DNA from: Planctomycetaceae bacterium | Lineage (GTDB): Bacteria > Planctomycetota > Phycisphaerae > UBA1845 > UTPLA1 | Direction of reading: 5' to 3' | Length of the DNA stretch: 64,000 nucleotides | NCBI GenBank assembly: GCA_011525745.1 | Contig: WYBU01000124.1 | Span: forward strand, 1-64,000 | In this document: positions 1 to 12,345 of the stretch, piece by piece | Layout: every line of letters starts with the position of its first letter | Position numbering within the stretch: position 1 is the stretch's first letter | Notes under the pieces: generated by a model | Database searches by the model: none | The model's input: only the letters and a program-made list of their open reading frames with translations | Told to the model about the DNA's origin: nothing | Position numbers and translations under genes: made by a program

Positions 1-5
1 GGAAC

Positions 6-89
6 TGCGGCCGAGAGGAGTCGAACCTCCACGAACTTACGTTCACTAGAACCTGAATCTAGCGCGTCTGCCAATTCCGCCACGGCCGC
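6..89 (-). tRNA. tRNA-Leu (anticodon CAG)
   Basis: Read on the minus strand, the acceptor arms pair as GCGGCCG with CGGCCGC followed by discriminator A. The anticodon stem CTAGA/TCTAG encloses the loop TTCAGGT, giving anticodon CAG, which decodes CUG. A long variable arm and the T-arm sequence GGTTCGACTCC fit the class II tRNA-Leu fold, and the length is about 84 nt. The 3' CCA is not encoded, because the template continues as GTT after the discriminator base. It lies at the window edge, so any neighbouring tRNA to the left cannot be seen. Confidence 0.95.
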
Positions 90-458
90 GGTGCGCTTCG
101 GGTAGTCGGGATGCGGCGACCCTGCTCCGCCGATGCGATCAACATTGGCGAAAGTCTAGCGTCGTCGGCGCCGCGCGGCAAGCCGACAGGGCCGGCGGTT
201 TGCGCGGGTGATGTCGATCTCATCGGACGCGAAAACGCGCTTCGAGAGTGAACGTAACGCCTGTTGCCGCCTTGGCGCCCGATGCAGCGCGCCAAGGGCT
301 GCACGCTCGCGCAGGCGGGGGCCGTGCCACACGGGGACGGGCGAGACGCCCGTACCGCCCCAACACAGCCGGAGGCGGCTGTCCCCCTTTCATGGCCCAC
401 GGGGGCGGCGCGAAGCGGTAAACCCCTACCCCAACCCGCTCCCTGGCGGGGCGAGGGA
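90..458. other. Intergenic region with scattered palindromic repeats
   Basis: No convincing gene is seen. Open frames here are arginine- and proline-rich and match repeat-derived peptides. The stretch 325-350 holds a short copy of the ACGGGCG/CGCCCGT palindrome, and about 368-389 holds an isolated member of the ACAGCCG hairpin family that is expanded into an array further right. Confidence 0.6.
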
Positions 459-806
459 GTTACAGCCGAGGGCAACCCTGCCCCGTTTACAGCCGGGGGC
501 GGCTGTGCCCCATTCACAGCCGAGGGCGACGGTGAACCATCACAGCCGGGGGCGACTGTGCTCCATTCACAGCCGAGGGCGACGGTGAACCATCACAGCC
601 GGGGGCGGCTGTGCTCCATTCACAGCCGGGGGCGACTGTGCTCCATTCACAGCCGAGGGCAACCCTGCCCCATCACAGCCGAGGGCGGCTGTGCCACATC
701 ACAGCCGGGGGCCGCTGTGCTCCATTCACAGCCGGGAGCGGCTGTGCTCCATTCACAGCCGGGGGCGGCTGTGCCACATTCACAGCCGAGGGCGGCTGTG
801 AACCAC
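459..806. repeat. Tandem array of about 13 hairpin-forming 26-27 bp units
   Basis: Consecutive units share the core CACAGCCGGGGGCGGCTGTG, whose arms CACAGCC and GGCTGTG are perfect inverted repeats. Units are joined by short linkers such as CTCCATT, AACCAT or CCACAT. Some units have lost the right arm (CGACGGTG or CAACCCTG), others keep a perfect stem. Single copies of the same hairpin occur elsewhere in the window (about 368-389 and 35473-35497), so this is a local expansion of a dispersed element. The spacing has no constant repeat with variable spacer, so it is not CRISPR. Confidence 0.9.
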
Positions 807-835
807 ACGGACCCAAAGCCCGTGCCCGCGAGGCG

Positions 836-893
836 CCGCACGGCCAAGCCCTCGCGGAGTTCGACACGACGGGCGGGACGCCCGTACCACCCA
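836..893. repeat. Family B palindromic repeat copy
   Basis: This is the inverse orientation of the element best seen at 61625-61727. It carries GGCCAAGCCCTCGCG, a short divergent spacer, and then ACGGGCGGGACGCCCGT followed by ACCACCC. Only one side of the outer inverted repeat is retained, so it is a partial copy. Confidence 0.7.
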
Positions 894-970
894 AATCACA
901 AGCTCGTCCCGCGCGACGCCTGGACCCTGCCACCCCGCCGAATGCGAGCGGGTTGATTACAAGCGACTCC

Positions 971-2281
971 TCACTCGGCCGTCAGCGTCAGCCGGCCCGA
1001 GAAGCCGACATTCTTACGCGGATTCCTACCAAAAAAGTCGATCCGCCCGCCGTACTCGAACTGAATCGTCTCGCCCCGCACCACGCCGCGGCCGGTGCAG
1101 TTTTTGTAGATGCGCGGCGGCCGGTCGCCCTTCCACAGCGGATTACTCGCGAGCACGAGCTGATTGCCTTTGAGCTGAACGGTCCACGTGATCGTCCCGG
1201 CCGCGCCGCCTTTGCCCCGCACGACGATGTCGTATCGATTGCCGTCGAGCGGCTTGATCTGCGCGTGGATCGGTTCCTCGACGACCTGATTGTTGGCGCC
1301 CCGTTCCCAGCGCGAACCGCGGTACTGCCCTTTCTGAAGCACCACGGCCGGCTCGGAGTCCGTCTTCTTGCGTGCGCTCTGCACCGTCTTCGGCTGCCGC
1401 GCGGGCTTCTCGGCGACGGCCGGTTCGTCCGGCTCCTGCCGCGGGGCGATCGGCTTGAACCGCGCCGATTCGATCAGCCAGCGGCCCTTGTCGCAACGAA
1501 CGACGAGCTTGTTCGAGTCGGAGGCGACGGCCGCCCCCATGAAGATCGGTCGTGCCGCGCCCAGATCGGCGCTGACCAGCGAATCGCGCACCGACAACAT
1601 CACGCGCACCGCATCGCCGGCGGCGCCGCCGGCCGGAATCGACAGCAGACTGTCGCCGGGCAACGGGCATTCGATCATCAGCCCGCCGCCGGCATCCAAT
1701 CGACGGGCTGTGATTTCGAGACGATAGTCGCCGTCGGGAACGCCGTCGATTTCGAGCTTGCCCTTTTCGGCGAGCGTGCGCTGAGCGACGTCGAGCGCGG
1801 CGACGCGGTTGTCGCCCCAGGGAACGGTGTCGTCTTCCTGTTTGAGCTGCTCGCATTCGGCGTGGATGGCGGCGGCCAGGGCGTCCTTGCGTTCCTTGAG
1901 ATAATCCTTTTCGGCGCGATCGTAGTCTTTGAGCAGCACCTTGAGTTTGCTCTCCGCGAGCGTGCGCTGCGTCTTGACCGGGACCATCGTGGGCCACTGG
2001 CCGGCCTTGAGGAATTCGTCACGTTCGCCCTTGAGTTTCGCCAGGGCGCCCAGCGCGTCGTCCTGCGCTTTCGTGCGGAGTTTTTCCTCATGGCGGTCCA
2101 GCGCCTGGAGCACGGCATCGCGGATTTCTGACATGTCGTCTTCGTACTTCACCCGCGCCTCGGCCAGCCGGGCGGCGATGGCGTCCGGCTCGTCGGCCTT
2201 CGCTCCCGGGGGCACGGCAAGGAAGACAGTCAGGACAATGACGTGCCGCAATGCGGTCATGTGGATTGCCGATTCGCGCAT
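971..2281 (-). CDS. Secreted hypothetical protein with coiled-coil N-terminal half
   Basis: The protein is about 436 aa. The ATG at 2281 is chosen because AGGAGG (template 2290-2295) lies 8 nt upstream; a longer frame to 2338 has no such signal. Residues 1-30 form a signal peptide (hydrophobic core around HVIVLTVFLAVPP, Ala-rich cleavage site). Residues 35-150 are heptad-like and rich in Glu, Lys and Arg, as expected for a coiled coil. The middle is beta-rich, then a Lys/Pro linker leads to a compact C-terminal domain with several Trp and Gly residues (WERGANN, TWTVQLKGN). I do not recognise a named family. It is likely periplasmic or surface attached. The gene stands alone on its strand. Confidence 0.8.
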   Translation of the reverse strand: MRESAIHMTALRHVIVLTVFLAVPPGAKADEPDAIAARLAEARVKYEDDMSEIRDAVLQALDRHEEKLRTKAQDDALGALAKLKGERDEFLKAGQWPTMVPVKTQRTLAESKLKVLLKDYDRAEKDYLKERKDALAAAIHAECEQLKQEDDTVPWGDNRVAALDVAQRTLAEKGKLEIDGVPDGDYRLEITARRLDAGGGLMIECPLPGDSLLSIPAGGAAGDAVRVMLSVRDSLVSADLGAARPIFMGAAVASDSNKLVVRCDKGRWLIESARFKPIAPRQEPDEPAVAEKPARQPKTVQSARKKTDSEPAVVLQKGQYRGSRWERGANNQVVEEPIHAQIKPLDGNRYDIVVRGKGGAAGTITWTVQLKGNQLVLASNPLWKGDRPPRIYKNCTGRGVVRGETIQFEYGGRIDFFGRNPRKNVGFSGRLTLTAE

Positions 2282-2398
2282 ACACCGTTCCTCCTGTGAA
2301 TGTCCTTTTATTATCCGAAATCCGCGGCGTCGCGTCAACGTCGACCCGCCCGGCGCCCCGTGTCGGCAGCGCCGCCGGCGGGACCGTCGACCGCGGTT

Positions 2399-2689
2399 CT
2401 ACTGAGATTGACGCGCTGCGCCCGGCACCGGCGTCAGGCTCGTCGCGGCATCGGCCGCAGGCGATTGCCCGAAGCAGGCGGATGGCCCTTCGATCATCAG
2501 GATCGCCTCGGCCACAAGTCCTTCCATGCCATACCATGCACGGGCCTTCTCACCGGTGGTGCAGATCCACATGTCGCCATACGTGGTTGACCAGATTCCG
2601 TCGAATCGATCGCAGTCCGAACCGATCTTCCTCGTGCCGGCCCATTCTTCATCGGGCGCGTTCGGCTCGTCGCGCAGCCGACGAGGGCG
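2399..2689 (-). pseudogene. Decayed fragment homologous to the C-terminus of the neighbouring WD40 kinase
   Basis: An open frame bounded by TAA (template 2690-2692) and TAG (2399-2401) has no plausible start codon. Its translation contains TYGDMWICTTGEKARAWYGM and ends near AEAILMIEG. The last residues of the kinase gene at 3378 read TYGDMYLHTFGDAVMGWYGM and end in LEALMLIEG. Over 38 aligned residues without gaps, 19 are identical. The fragment continues about 25 residues past the point where the kinase stops. It is best read as the remnant of a duplicated or related gene cut off at its 5' side. Confidence 0.7.
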
Positions 2690-2737
2690 TTACGGGTCGC
2701 GAATGAATAACTGTTACAGTTTGCGGCCAGAAAACCT

Positions 2738-2758
2738 TGATTTCAGGCCATGAAATCA
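2738..2758. promoter_or_regulatory. Inverted repeat upstream of the PIN-domain gene
   Basis: TGATTTC and GAAATCA are perfect 7-bp inverted repeats separated by 7 nt, about 40 nt upstream of the PIN gene start. The surrounding 100 bp is clearly more AT-rich than the rest of the window and holds TATAGATAAT close to the start. An operator is plausible for a VapC-like gene but nothing proves it. Confidence 0.35.
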
Positions 2759-2797
2759 TGTCTTGGTGTATAGATAATTCATGCGCGACGCCTTAGC

Positions 2798-3211
2798 GTG
2801 CCCGTGCTGGATACCAGAATCCTCGTCGACTTGATGCGCAAGCATCATGGTCATACGCCGCGTCGGACGATCGCAGCCATTCGTGCGATCGTGTCGAGCG
2901 ACCAGGAACTAATGACGACGCGATTCAACGTAGCCGAACGCCAGGTCGGCACCGAACCGTCGGCCGACCAGGTAGCGGAAGCGGCACGGATTGATGCCGC
3001 GTTGCGGGCGTTTCGCACCCTCGAGTTCGACCACATTGCTGCACGGATCTACGCGCGGAACGAAGCGTCCGTGCGAGGCATGGGACGCCCGGTCCGCGAT
3101 TTTGATGCGCTGATCGCCTCCGTCGCCATACATTACGGGCAAGTCCTCGTGACGCGTAATCCGCTGCACTTCGCCTCATTAAGCGGGCTGAATCCGCATC
3201 CGGTCGCGTAA
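2798..3211 (+). CDS. PIN-domain protein (VapC-like ribonuclease)
   Basis: The 137-aa protein has the usual length and acidic residues of PIN nucleases: Asp5 in VLDT, Glu48 in NVAER, and Asp101/Asp103 in RDFDALIASVA, followed by VTRNPLHF near the end. VapC family members are Mg-dependent ribonucleases, often cutting tRNA or rRNA. The start is GTG at 2798; the same frame is closed by TAG at 2771. No reading frame resembling a VapB antitoxin lies directly upstream, where a degraded kinase fragment on the other strand occupies the space, so this is a solitary toxin-like gene or its partner is elsewhere. The leader is AT-rich, suggesting acquisition. Confidence 0.85.
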   Translation: MPVLDTRILVDLMRKHHGHTPRRTIAAIRAIVSSDQELMTTRFNVAERQVGTEPSADQVAEAARIDAALRAFRTLEFDHIAARIYARNEASVRGMGRPVRDFDALIASVAIHYGQVLVTRNPLHFASLSGLNPHPVA

Positions 3212-3377
3212 ACAGCGCGGTTGAACAACGACAATGCAGGTTCATCGGACGGCCACCGTAACCGGAACACTCGGGTTCCAGACCGAACTGGCCTGATCCG
3301 TGGGTCCATCACGCCAAACGCCGGGGCCGCAACTGCGTTTTGCCTCACGAGGACTTCGTCGTCGGACGGGACTCCGA

Positions 3378-7649
<4,272 letters not shown>

Positions 7650-8276
7650 GGGTTGGCCCTGTTGGCGGACGGCGCTACGGTCGCCCGGTTCGCCGGCACG
7701 TTGATCGCGACGCGGCCCATGCGTCGCGACGGCGTAAACGAAGTCCTGCCATGATACCGAAGGCAGGCGGCAACAGCCCAATACGCCGCCCGACTCACCA
7801 AGCGACGAATGACCGCGGCACGTGCAGCGGAATTTGCGAAATCTGGAATCCGTCGCCTGCCGGGCGGATATGGCCGGCGGGCAACCGCAACTACAGCGCT
7901 GGATCAAGGTCAGCGCCAAATCAGAACCCACCGCGCAAGCGGGGCGACCGACCCGAAGGACCGACTTTCGAACCGCCAGCGCTGTAGTGCAATTGCAAAG
8001 GAGTGGGTATCAAGCCGCCGCCAAAGCAGGTGGCGCGACGTGAAACGACTCGATCGGGACTTCGAGCGTCCGCGCGCGTGGACGGACCGACGCAAGGATA
8101 GATTACGCGATTGAGCACGGGCGCTGCGTCGTAGCGGGCTGCATCAAAGATCGCGGACGCCGGGAGGGCACGTTCTGGAACACGTCGAATCTGCGTGGGG
8201 TAGGGCCATCCCGATGATGGGTGGGCTTTTCGCGGAACGCTGTCCGTTCGCGACGTCCCGCCGAACGACCAGCGCG
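7650..8276. other. Intergenic region between sigma factor and kinase genes
   Basis: The 627 bp between the ECF sigma gene and the kinase gene contain no convincing reading frame. They hold one inverted-repeat element at 7891-7987. The length suggests the kinase has its own promoter, but none could be identified by eye. Confidence 0.5.
7891..7987. repeat. Short inverted-repeat element with 12-bp perfect termini
   Basis: CTACAGCGCTGG (7891-7902) and CCAGCGCTGTAG (7976-7987) are perfect inverted termini bracketing 73 bp. The interior contains CCACCGCGCAAGCGG and a GACC-rich stretch that would translate as PPRKRGDRPEG, a peptide I recognise as a common repeat-derived artefact in planctomycete ORF sets. 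It resembles a miniature non-coding mobile or REP-like element. Confidence 0.6.
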
Positions 8277-8873
8277 TCAATCCCGCTCGTCGCTCCGCAA
8301 CTCCCGCGACAGCCACGCGCGGGCGAATCTCCAGTCGTCCTCGACCGTCCGAACGGAAACCCCCAACATCGCCGCGGTTTCCGCAACCGATAACCCCGCG
8401 TAATAGCGCAGCCGGACAATCTCGGCCGCCCGCCGGTCCTGTTGCCCCAAACGCCCGATCGCCTCCTCAATCGCGATCAGATCGGCCGGATCGGCGTCGG
8501 CCGCGGCCAGCGTGGCGACGTCATCGAGGTCCACTCTGGCGCGGCGGCCGCCGCGCTTGTGCCGCGCGCGGGCCTTGGCGTAGTCGATCAGCACGCGCGG
8601 CATGGCCTGCACCACGGCGGCGTAAAAATGGGCGCGGTTTCGCCAGGGAATCTGCCGCGGTCCGATGAGTTTCAGATACGCCTCGTGCACCAGCGCGGTG
8701 GCCGAGAGCGTGTGGCCCTCGCGCTCGGCCTGCATCAGTTCCCCAGCGGTGCGGCGGAGCTGGTCGTAGACCTGTGCGAGCAGTTCATCCGCGGCCGGCG
8801 CGCGCGGCGGCGCATCTCCGGGTGCGTTGAGATGCTCGGGCCGGACGCTATGCTCGTCGGTGCGGCGGGGCAT
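8277..8873 (-). CDS. ECF-type RNA polymerase sigma factor (planctomycete kinase-associated type)
   Basis: The protein is about 198 aa from the ATG at 8873; a longer frame to 8966 starts with unrelated low-complexity residues. Sigma region 2 is recognisable (DELLAQVYDQLRRTAGELM, then TALVHEAYLKLIG and FYAAVVQAMPRVLIDYAKAR). Region 4 carries a helix-turn-helix (EIVRLRYYAGLSVAETAAML followed by VSVRTVEDDW). This layout fits the ECF group found beside large Ser/Thr kinases in Planctomycetes, in which no classical anti-sigma factor is present and the kinase is thought to control activity. It lies 627 bp upstream of the kinase on the same strand. Confidence 0.93.
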   Translation of the reverse strand: MPRRTDEHSVRPEHLNAPGDAPPRAPAADELLAQVYDQLRRTAGELMQAEREGHTLSATALVHEAYLKLIGPRQIPWRNRAHFYAAVVQAMPRVLIDYAKARARHKRGGRRARVDLDDVATLAAADADPADLIAIEEAIGRLGQQDRRAAEIVRLRYYAGLSVAETAAMLGVSVRTVEDDWRFARAWLSRELRSDERD

Positions 8874-9218
8874 GCCGGGGATGTTATTACCGCCGCGAAA
8901 CGGGAACCAGTCCGCGGGGCACACTCGTGAAGCGTCAGCGCTCGGAGTCTCAGGATGCGCCCGCATTTTTGGCCGTTGGGCGCCGCTCCTTTAGAAACCG
9001 ACATCCCTTGTGCCGACCAGGTTGCAGGAGTGTGCATGAGAAGCCTGGACCGAACCGCAATCCAAAACGAAACCAAAATATGCGCGTGAAGGGAGCGGCG
9101 AGTGGTCATCATGAGGAGCGAAATGCTTGACCGCGGCTGTTCGACTTGAATCGGGTTTGTCAGACACGCTCCAGCGGCGGCGGCCGGACAGCCACGCGAA
9201 TCGCTCGCGTCGCCCGGC
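8874..9218. other. Intergenic region with a degenerate family C repeat
   Basis: No gene is supported. About 9047-9102 has GACCGAACCGCAA followed by GTGAAGGGAGCGGCGA, a stretched member of the repeat seen in triplicate at 28801-28910. Confidence 0.45.
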
Positions 9219-9419
9219 TCAACGCGTGGTGACATGGTGCGCTTCGTATCGCGCGATTTCTTCCTTGAACTCGTTGATGGTCCGCTTCAACGATTCCAAG
9301 GTCATTTCGCGAAGCTCCTCGTCGCCACCTTCTTCGGACCGCAGCGCCTCATAGCGCGCGGTCAGACGCGCGATCTTGGATCGCGTGTGTTCCAACTCAT
9401 CCTGGTTCTTCAGGCTCAC
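9219..9419 (-). CDS. Small coiled-coil protein paired with a nucleotidyltransferase
   Basis: A 66-aa protein starts at GTG 9419 and begins VSLKNQDELEHTRSKIARL. It is almost entirely helical with a strong charge pattern and no signal peptide. The start codon overlaps the stop of the upstream nucleotidyltransferase gene as GTGA, so translation is probably coupled. Small helical proteins encoded directly after DUF6932-like nucleotidyltransferases suggest a dedicated partner, perhaps an antitoxin or inhibitor, but that role is inferred only from size and coupling. The same frame continues upstream as a longer but unlikely ORF that is antiparallel noise over the nucleotidyltransferase gene. Confidence 0.7.
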   Translation of the reverse strand: MSLKNQDELEHTRSKIARLTARYEALRSEEGGDEELREMTLESLKRTINEFKEEIARYEAHHVTTR

Positions 9420-9816
9420 AAGATCACCTCGACGACCCCTTTGGGTACGCCGTCGCGGTCGGTTCCATAGATCACTTCGACAAATTCCGCGAAATCCTCG
9501 CGCCCAACCAGCTTCATATCCAGAAAAGGCAAGCCTTCGCGAAGGTCCTTTACGGCGTCCCTGTCCCTGCGCCGACCGGGCTGGAACAGCAATACACAAT
9601 CCACGTCGTTTGGTTCCATTATATCGGTGACGAAACTGCCGTTCAAAACGACTCGCTCGGCGCCGGCTCGCCGGGCAAGGTCCAACATCCACCGGACGGA
9701 CTCCATCTGTACGCGCCGCAATTCAGAACCTCGTCCGAAGCGCGCATCAATCTCATCAAGCGTTGCCGCGTGGAGACCAGGAGGCAGGCAACCGGAGTCT
9801 CAAATGAAGGAATCAC
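9416..9816 (-). CDS. DUF6932-type nucleotidyltransferase, apparently frameshifted near the 5' end
   Basis: The intact frame encodes CLPPGLHAATLDEIDARFG, then an Mg-binding nucleotidyltransferase motif LNGSFVTDIMEPNDVDCVLL (GS followed by DVD). This frame closes upstream at a TGA (template 9800-9802) without a normal start; the first usable codon would be TTG at 9721. In the adjacent frame GTG at 9816 opens VIPSFETPV, matching the expected N-terminus of this family, and joining it to LPPGLH needs a one-base shift around 9788-9790. The gene is therefore either recently broken, mis-sequenced or recoded. It overlaps the following 66-aa gene by the GTGA junction. Substrate is unknown. Confidence 0.65.
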
Positions 9817-9864
9817 GGTTTATCTACTGTGAGCGAACGGCGGATGACTCGCAATGACGTCGTT

Positions 9865-9957
9865 AGGAGTCGCGCACAAATAACCAAAACGATCGTCTTG
9901 GGTGGTACGGGCATCTTGCCCGTTCCGTACGGGCGGGACGCCCGTGCCACCCCTCTG
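9865..9957. repeat. Family A compound palindrome, copy 1
   Basis: The element starts GGAGTCGCGCACAAATAACC, continues with an ACGATCGTCTTG box, then GGTGGTACGGGC, an inner palindrome and GCCCGTGCCACC. The outer arms of 12 nt are nearly perfect inverted repeats with a second hairpin nested inside. Related copies lie at 13818-13951, 28967-29102 and 51894-51976. Confidence 0.85.
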
Positions 9958-10072
9958 CAATTCGATCTTGGCAGTGACCGTTCGCTTGTTCCGTCGTCGG
10001 CAGGGTCGGGACCGGTCGTTACGGCCCGGAAGGCGATCCAGCGCAGAGTCCGAATGCCTCGACGGCTTCGCG

Positions 10073-11899
10073 CTACTGCGGCAACTGGTACAACTCAACG
10101 CGCGGGCGCTGGCCGGGACGCGTCACGACGAGCTGATTACGCTCGGCGTCGATGGCCAATACGGCGTCGATGGTGCTTTCGAAGTCTCCATCAGCGTCGG
10201 GCGGCAGATCGAAGCGCGTGATTTCGCTCATGTCGTCCAGGTTAACCAGCACGATCTGCGTCGTGAACGACGTGTTGACGCGAACGTTGACGGCCAGGCG
10301 GTTGCGCTGCGCATCCAGCGCCATCTTGTGTATCTGCGTGCCCAGGGGCATTCGGCCGAGCACCGAGAAATCCGACGGCGACAGGCTGACCAGCTCCGAT
10401 CGGCCGCTGGGGCCGCCCTGCGTCCCGACGTACAGCCGCCGCCGCGCTTCATCCATCAACACGCCCTCGATGGGATCGGCGAACTCGAGCATTTCGGTCG
10501 AGGCGTCGTCCATGTTGACGATAAAAACAGTCAGATGATCGACGAAGAACAGGCGTCGCGTGACGGGGTCCCAGGCGGCGCTGTTGCTCTTGCCGCGCGA
10601 AAACGTCCGCACGGGGTCCTTGTACTGGAACTGCTGCACCAACTCCAGCGGCGAACCGCCGAAGACAAACACCGTGCCGCCGTTGCCATCGCGCGAGAAC
10701 ACCGCGTTCTGCTGCGGATCGACCAGCAGTTCCTCGAACGCGTTCAGCCCGCCGACGTGAGCGGGAGCGCCGTCGAAACCCAGCCCGCCGTCGAAAGCGA
10801 ACACTTTGCCGAGCGTCGACGCGAACGATTTGCCGTTCGCGCCGGCCGTGACGCCGCGCAGGGACTGGCCGGGCGGCATGCGGCCCGCGGCGAAGAAGTC
10901 GGGACAGTAAGTCAGCGCCTGGGGCTGCTCGAAGAGGTGATCGGGTCCGAAGCTGACCGGGATCGTCAGATTCGTGAACTCCCGAAGGATGGCGGCGTCG
11001 GCGGGATCGATCTGCACCAGCACGTTGCTCGACGCGCGAACCGACCACAGCATTCCGTCGGGCGTGGCGGCCAGGCAATAGAACAAGTAACCCAGCGGAA
11101 ACAGCCCCACGATGACGCGGTCGGCCGTGACCGGGTCGATGCGCGCGAGGAATCCCTGGGCGAGCGGTCCGCCCATGGCGTTGACGCCGTAGAGCGTGCC
11201 GTCGGACGTGAAGGTCAGACCCTGGATGTCCGGCGCGGCGCCCGGCTGCTGATTCATCAATCCGATCCGCGCGGCGACGCCGGTCTGCGGTTCGAGGCGC
11301 CACAGGAAATCGTCGATGGTCACGGCAAAAAGGTGTCCCGTGCCGGGCTGCCGCGCAAGACCGGTGACGAACTCCAGGGCGAAGCGCGGATCGATGGTCT
11401 CGAGAATCGGCTCGGGCAGCACGGTTCGCACCGATTCGTCGGCCGGGTTGTACTCGAGGATGCGCGTCCGCCGCCCGGCGGGAGCGTTGTCGGCGAGGTA
11501 GATGGTTCCCGTGTCTTCGTTGCAGGCGATGCCCTGAACGAACTGAATCGCGCCGTCCGGATTCGTCGGGCGAAACGACTTGACCCGACCATCCGTTGGC
11601 GACACGCCGACGAGCAGATCGTCGTTGGGGTCGATGCCGTAGAGGATGCCCTGACCGGCGCCGGGCGACACTTCGGCGCGCCTCTCGAGGTCGACCGTGC
11701 GGATGCGTTCGCCGTCGCCGATCAGCGCGCGGCCGTTGGCCGCGTCGATGGCGAGTATGCCAGACGGCAGGTTGGTGGGGATTTCAGCGACGAGCGTCAC
11801 CCCGTTGTCGGGCAAAGTCGGCAAATCGGGGGGACAAGTCAGCCCCAGCAGCGGCAACGGCAACGCAGCGCACAGCAAGAGGGACGTTTTTCGCTTCAT
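10073..11899 (-). CDS. Secreted propeller-like protein of unknown function
   Basis: The ATG at 11899 has AAGGAG a few nt upstream on the coding strand and gives about 608 aa; upstream extension of the frame reads through repeats. The N-terminus is a signal sequence (RKTSLLLCAALPLPLLGLTC), possibly a lipoprotein signal with Cys near residue 19, though the lipobox is imperfect. The body repeats short beta-strand blocks such as GILAIDAANGRALIGDG, SDGTLYGVNAMGG, TGHLFAVTIDDFLWRLEP and ARRRLYVGTQGG, typical of SMP-30/NHL or PQQ-like propellers. No catalytic motif is visible. It probably acts outside the cytoplasm. No operon partner is apparent. Confidence 0.82.
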   Translation of the reverse strand: MKRKTSLLLCAALPLPLLGLTCPPDLPTLPDNGVTLVAEIPTNLPSGILAIDAANGRALIGDGERIRTVDLERRAEVSPGAGQGILYGIDPNDDLLVGVSPTDGRVKSFRPTNPDGAIQFVQGIACNEDTGTIYLADNAPAGRRTRILEYNPADESVRTVLPEPILETIDPRFALEFVTGLARQPGTGHLFAVTIDDFLWRLEPQTGVAARIGLMNQQPGAAPDIQGLTFTSDGTLYGVNAMGGPLAQGFLARIDPVTADRVIVGLFPLGYLFYCLAATPDGMLWSVRASSNVLVQIDPADAAILREFTNLTIPVSFGPDHLFEQPQALTYCPDFFAAGRMPPGQSLRGVTAGANGKSFASTLGKVFAFDGGLGFDGAPAHVGGLNAFEELLVDPQQNAVFSRDGNGGTVFVFGGSPLELVQQFQYKDPVRTFSRGKSNSAAWDPVTRRLFFVDHLTVFIVNMDDASTEMLEFADPIEGVLMDEARRRLYVGTQGGPSGRSELVSLSPSDFSVLGRMPLGTQIHKMALDAQRNRLAVNVRVNTSFTTQIVLVNLDDMSEITRFDLPPDADGDFESTIDAVLAIDAERNQLVVTRPGQRPRVELYQLPQ

Positions 11900-12345
11900 G
11901 GCCTGCTCCTTGTGGTTCGACGGGCTTCTGCGAGGGCGCGGCCGCTGCAAGCAGGAAGGCGAGTGGGACCGCAGTTCGTCAGAATAACGCATTGTCGAGG
12001 CTCGAATCAAGGACTTTCGGAAACAGAAGTGAAGCCAGGCGCGAGCGTGAAAGGCGGCCACCATGAGAACGAAGGGCGTGCTATTGTTGTTGTGCGCGCT
12101 TCGCACGGGATGAATTCCCGTGCCACGCGAAGAGACACCGCCGAGGGCCGCTGTGCCGCGTCCTTCACCGCCGGCGGGCGGCTCTGCTCCCCGCCGCGCG
12201 AACGTAACGGCGTCGCCAATTGGCCATTCGCGGATTAGCATTCCCGATTCAGGCCGCGGCATCCGCGTGCGACTCGCTTTCTCCCGCGGAGCGGCAGGCG
12301 TCACGGGCGCCGATACATCAGTCATTCTCGACCGGATTCGCGCGC
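11900..12345. other. Divergent intergenic region with palindromes
   Basis: This gap separates divergently transcribed genes and presumably holds both promoters, though none is clear. At 12103-12123 GCACGGG and CCCGTGC form a 7-bp hairpin arm pair around GAATTC-containing sequence, flanked by a CGCGAAG motif also seen at 31696-31751. A fragment GCCGAGGGCCGCTGTGCC at about 12138 belongs to the hairpin family of 459-806. Confidence 0.5.

Noticed and set aside
459-806. Possible CRISPR array
   Set aside because: Units are contiguous, with no variable spacer of constant length between repeats, and no cas genes are in the window.
2540-2753. Short plus-strand ORF as VapB antitoxin for the PIN gene
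   Set aside because: It lies on the opposite strand of the kinase remnant and lacks an AbrB- or ribbon-helix-type pattern.
7809-8114. Arg-rich ORFs between the sigma and kinase genes
   Set aside because: They are readings of an inverted-repeat element and lack ribosome binding sites.
10073-12238. Long plus-strand ORF across the propeller gene (9902-12238)
   Set aside because: It mirrors the minus-strand CDS, starts inside a repeat, and has no recognisable domain; the high GC content makes long antisense frames common here.
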